Source of the DNA: Mycobacteriales bacterium
Lineage (GTDB): Bacteria > Actinomycetota > Actinomycetes > Mycobacteriales > SCTD01
Length of the DNA stretch: 64,000 bases
Assembly: GCA_030447385.1 (NCBI GenBank)
Contig: JAUJOY010000002.1
Span: forward strand, 370,224 to 434,223
Direction of reading: 5' to 3'
The position numbers and the translations under genes were made by a program. The first letter of the stretch is position 1, and the number at the start of each line of letters is the position of its first letter. The notes below the pieces were generated by a model, which searched no databases, was not told where the DNA came from, and worked only from the letters and a program-made list of their open reading frames with translations. Below, piece by piece: positions 63,304 through 64,000 of the stretch.

Positions 63304-64000
63304 GTGGCTGATCCGGCGTCGTACCGTCCGGCCGCCGGCACGATCCCCGTGTCCCCAGGCGTGTACAGGTTCCGGGACGCCTCCGGCCGGGTGGTCTACG
63401 TCGGCAAGGCCAAGAGCCTGCGCAGCCGCCTGTCGAGCTACTTCCAGGACGTCGGGGCGCTGCACCCGCGTACCCGCCAGATGGTCACGACGGCGGCCTC
63501 CGTGGAGTGGACGGTGGTGCAGACCGAGGTCGAGGCGCTGCAGCTGGAGTACAGCTGGATCAAGGAGTACGACCCGCGCTTCAACGTGCGCTACCGCGAC
63601 GACAAGAGCTACCCGAGCCTTGCCGTCACCGTGTCCGAGGAGTTCCCGCGGCTGCAGGTCATGCGCGGACCGAAGAAGCGCGGGGTGCGCTACTTCGGGC
63701 CGTACGCCCACGCGTGGGCGATCCGCGAGACGCTCGACCTGCTGCTGCGGGTGTTCCCGGCCCGGACCTGCTCGCAGGGGGTCTTCGTCCGCGCCGGGCA
63801 GGTCGGCCGGCCGTGCCTCCTGGGCTACATCGACAAGTGCTCGGCGCCCTGCGTCGGCCGGGTCGACCAGCAGACCCACCGGCAGATCGTCGAGGACTTC
63901 TGCGACTTCATGGCGGGGCAGTCCGGCCGATTCCTGCGCCGGCTCGAGAAGCAGATGGCCGACGCCGCCGGGGCGCAGGACTACGAGCGGGCGGCACGCC
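63304..64000 (+). CDS. uvrC: Excinuclease ABC subunit C, N-terminal part
   Basis: 232 codons are visible before the window ends. The GIY-YIG nuclease domain that makes the 3' incision opens with [36 protein letters not shown] (read in blocks: GVYRF and [13 protein letters not shown]), and [29 protein letters not shown] and [17 protein letters not shown] follow, as in every UvrC. The UVR motif that binds UvrB begins near the right edge ([14 protein letters not shown]). The RNase H-like 5'-incision half is outside the window. Leaderless GTG start. Confidence 0.97.
   Translation, partial: MADPASYRPAAGTIPVSPGVYRFRDASGRVVYVGKAKSLRSRLSSYFQDVGALHPRTRQMVTTAASVEWTVVQTEVEALQLEYSWIKEYDPRFNVRYRDDKSYPSLAVTVSEEFPRLQVMRGPKKRGVRYFGPYAHAWAIRETLDLLLRVFPARTCSQGVFVRAGQVGRPCLLGYIDKCSAPCVGRVDQQTHRQIVEDFCDFMAGQSGRFLRRLEKQMADAAGAQDYERAAR

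Overview
The window is 64 kb of very GC-rich, gene-dense chromosome from an actinobacterium. The gene order is the classic actinobacterial one: lspA, an RluA-type pseudouridine synthase, dnaE, the his and trp clusters, gltBD, pyk, a PdtaR-type regulator, liv genes, polA, rpsA, coaE, uvrB, uvrA, uvrC. Other supporting signs are frequent GTG/TTG starts, GTGA/ATGA stop-start overlaps, leaderless promoters of TANNNT type, a PriA-like HisA and an SsgA-like protein. The SsgA-like protein points to a sporulating or morphologically complex lineage. Genus cannot be fixed from the sequence alone. No insertion sequence, prophage or CRISPR array is visible; this is core chromosome with a few accessory islands.

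Layout. 1-3.9 kb: end of a TraR/DksA protein, lspA, the pseudouridine synthase, a membrane protein, a GNAT enzyme and a divergent aldo/keto reductase whose start lies in a nested palindrome. 4-10.3 kb: dnaE, a coupled protein of unknown function, a lipoprotein, a four-helix membrane protein and a LON-domain protein. 10.4-19.8 kb: hisC-hisB-hisH-(small membrane protein)-hisA-ridA-hisF, then a heterodimeric ABC exporter pair whose first gene has a one-base frameshift, a 59-aa protein, a repeat-bearing gap, and hisI. 19.8-25 kb: trpE, the Trp-associated membrane protein, trpC-trpB-trpA. hisD, trpF and lgt are not found where many relatives keep them. 25-33.3 kb: VIT-family transporter, orphan histidine kinase, gltB-gltD. 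33.3-41.2 kb: pyk, a tRNA with a CAA anticodon and a short variable loop, an ANTAR response regulator, and a branched-chain amino acid ABC transporter (livK convergent with livHMGF).

41.5-52.5 kb: GNAT enzyme, polA, a methyltransferase, rpsA, coaE with a truncated GrpB-like tail, an exported TIM-barrel-like protein, a multiply frameshifted membrane-protein pseudogene, and uvrB. 52.6-57.1 kb: a cassette of GT4 glycosyltransferase, SAM methyltransferase, alpha/alpha-toroid protein and hotdog thioesterase, faced by a second methyltransferase, with a LexA-box-like dyad at its promoter. 57.4-64 kb: a ribbon-helix-helix-like protein, an MBL-fold hydrolase, uvrA with a 9-bp repeat tail, a 736-bp repeat-rich gap, the SsgA-like gene, and the start of uvrC.

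How the genes work together: the his/trp/glt block makes histidine, tryptophan and glutamate (PriA probably serves both his and trp pathways). polA and uvrA/B/C form a nucleotide-excision repair neighbourhood. The liv genes form one importer. The best candidate for an undescribed function is the cassette at 52.6-57.1 kb. The best candidates for sequence decay or indel error are the exporter gene at 15.1 kb and the membrane-protein remnant at 49.9-50.3 kb.
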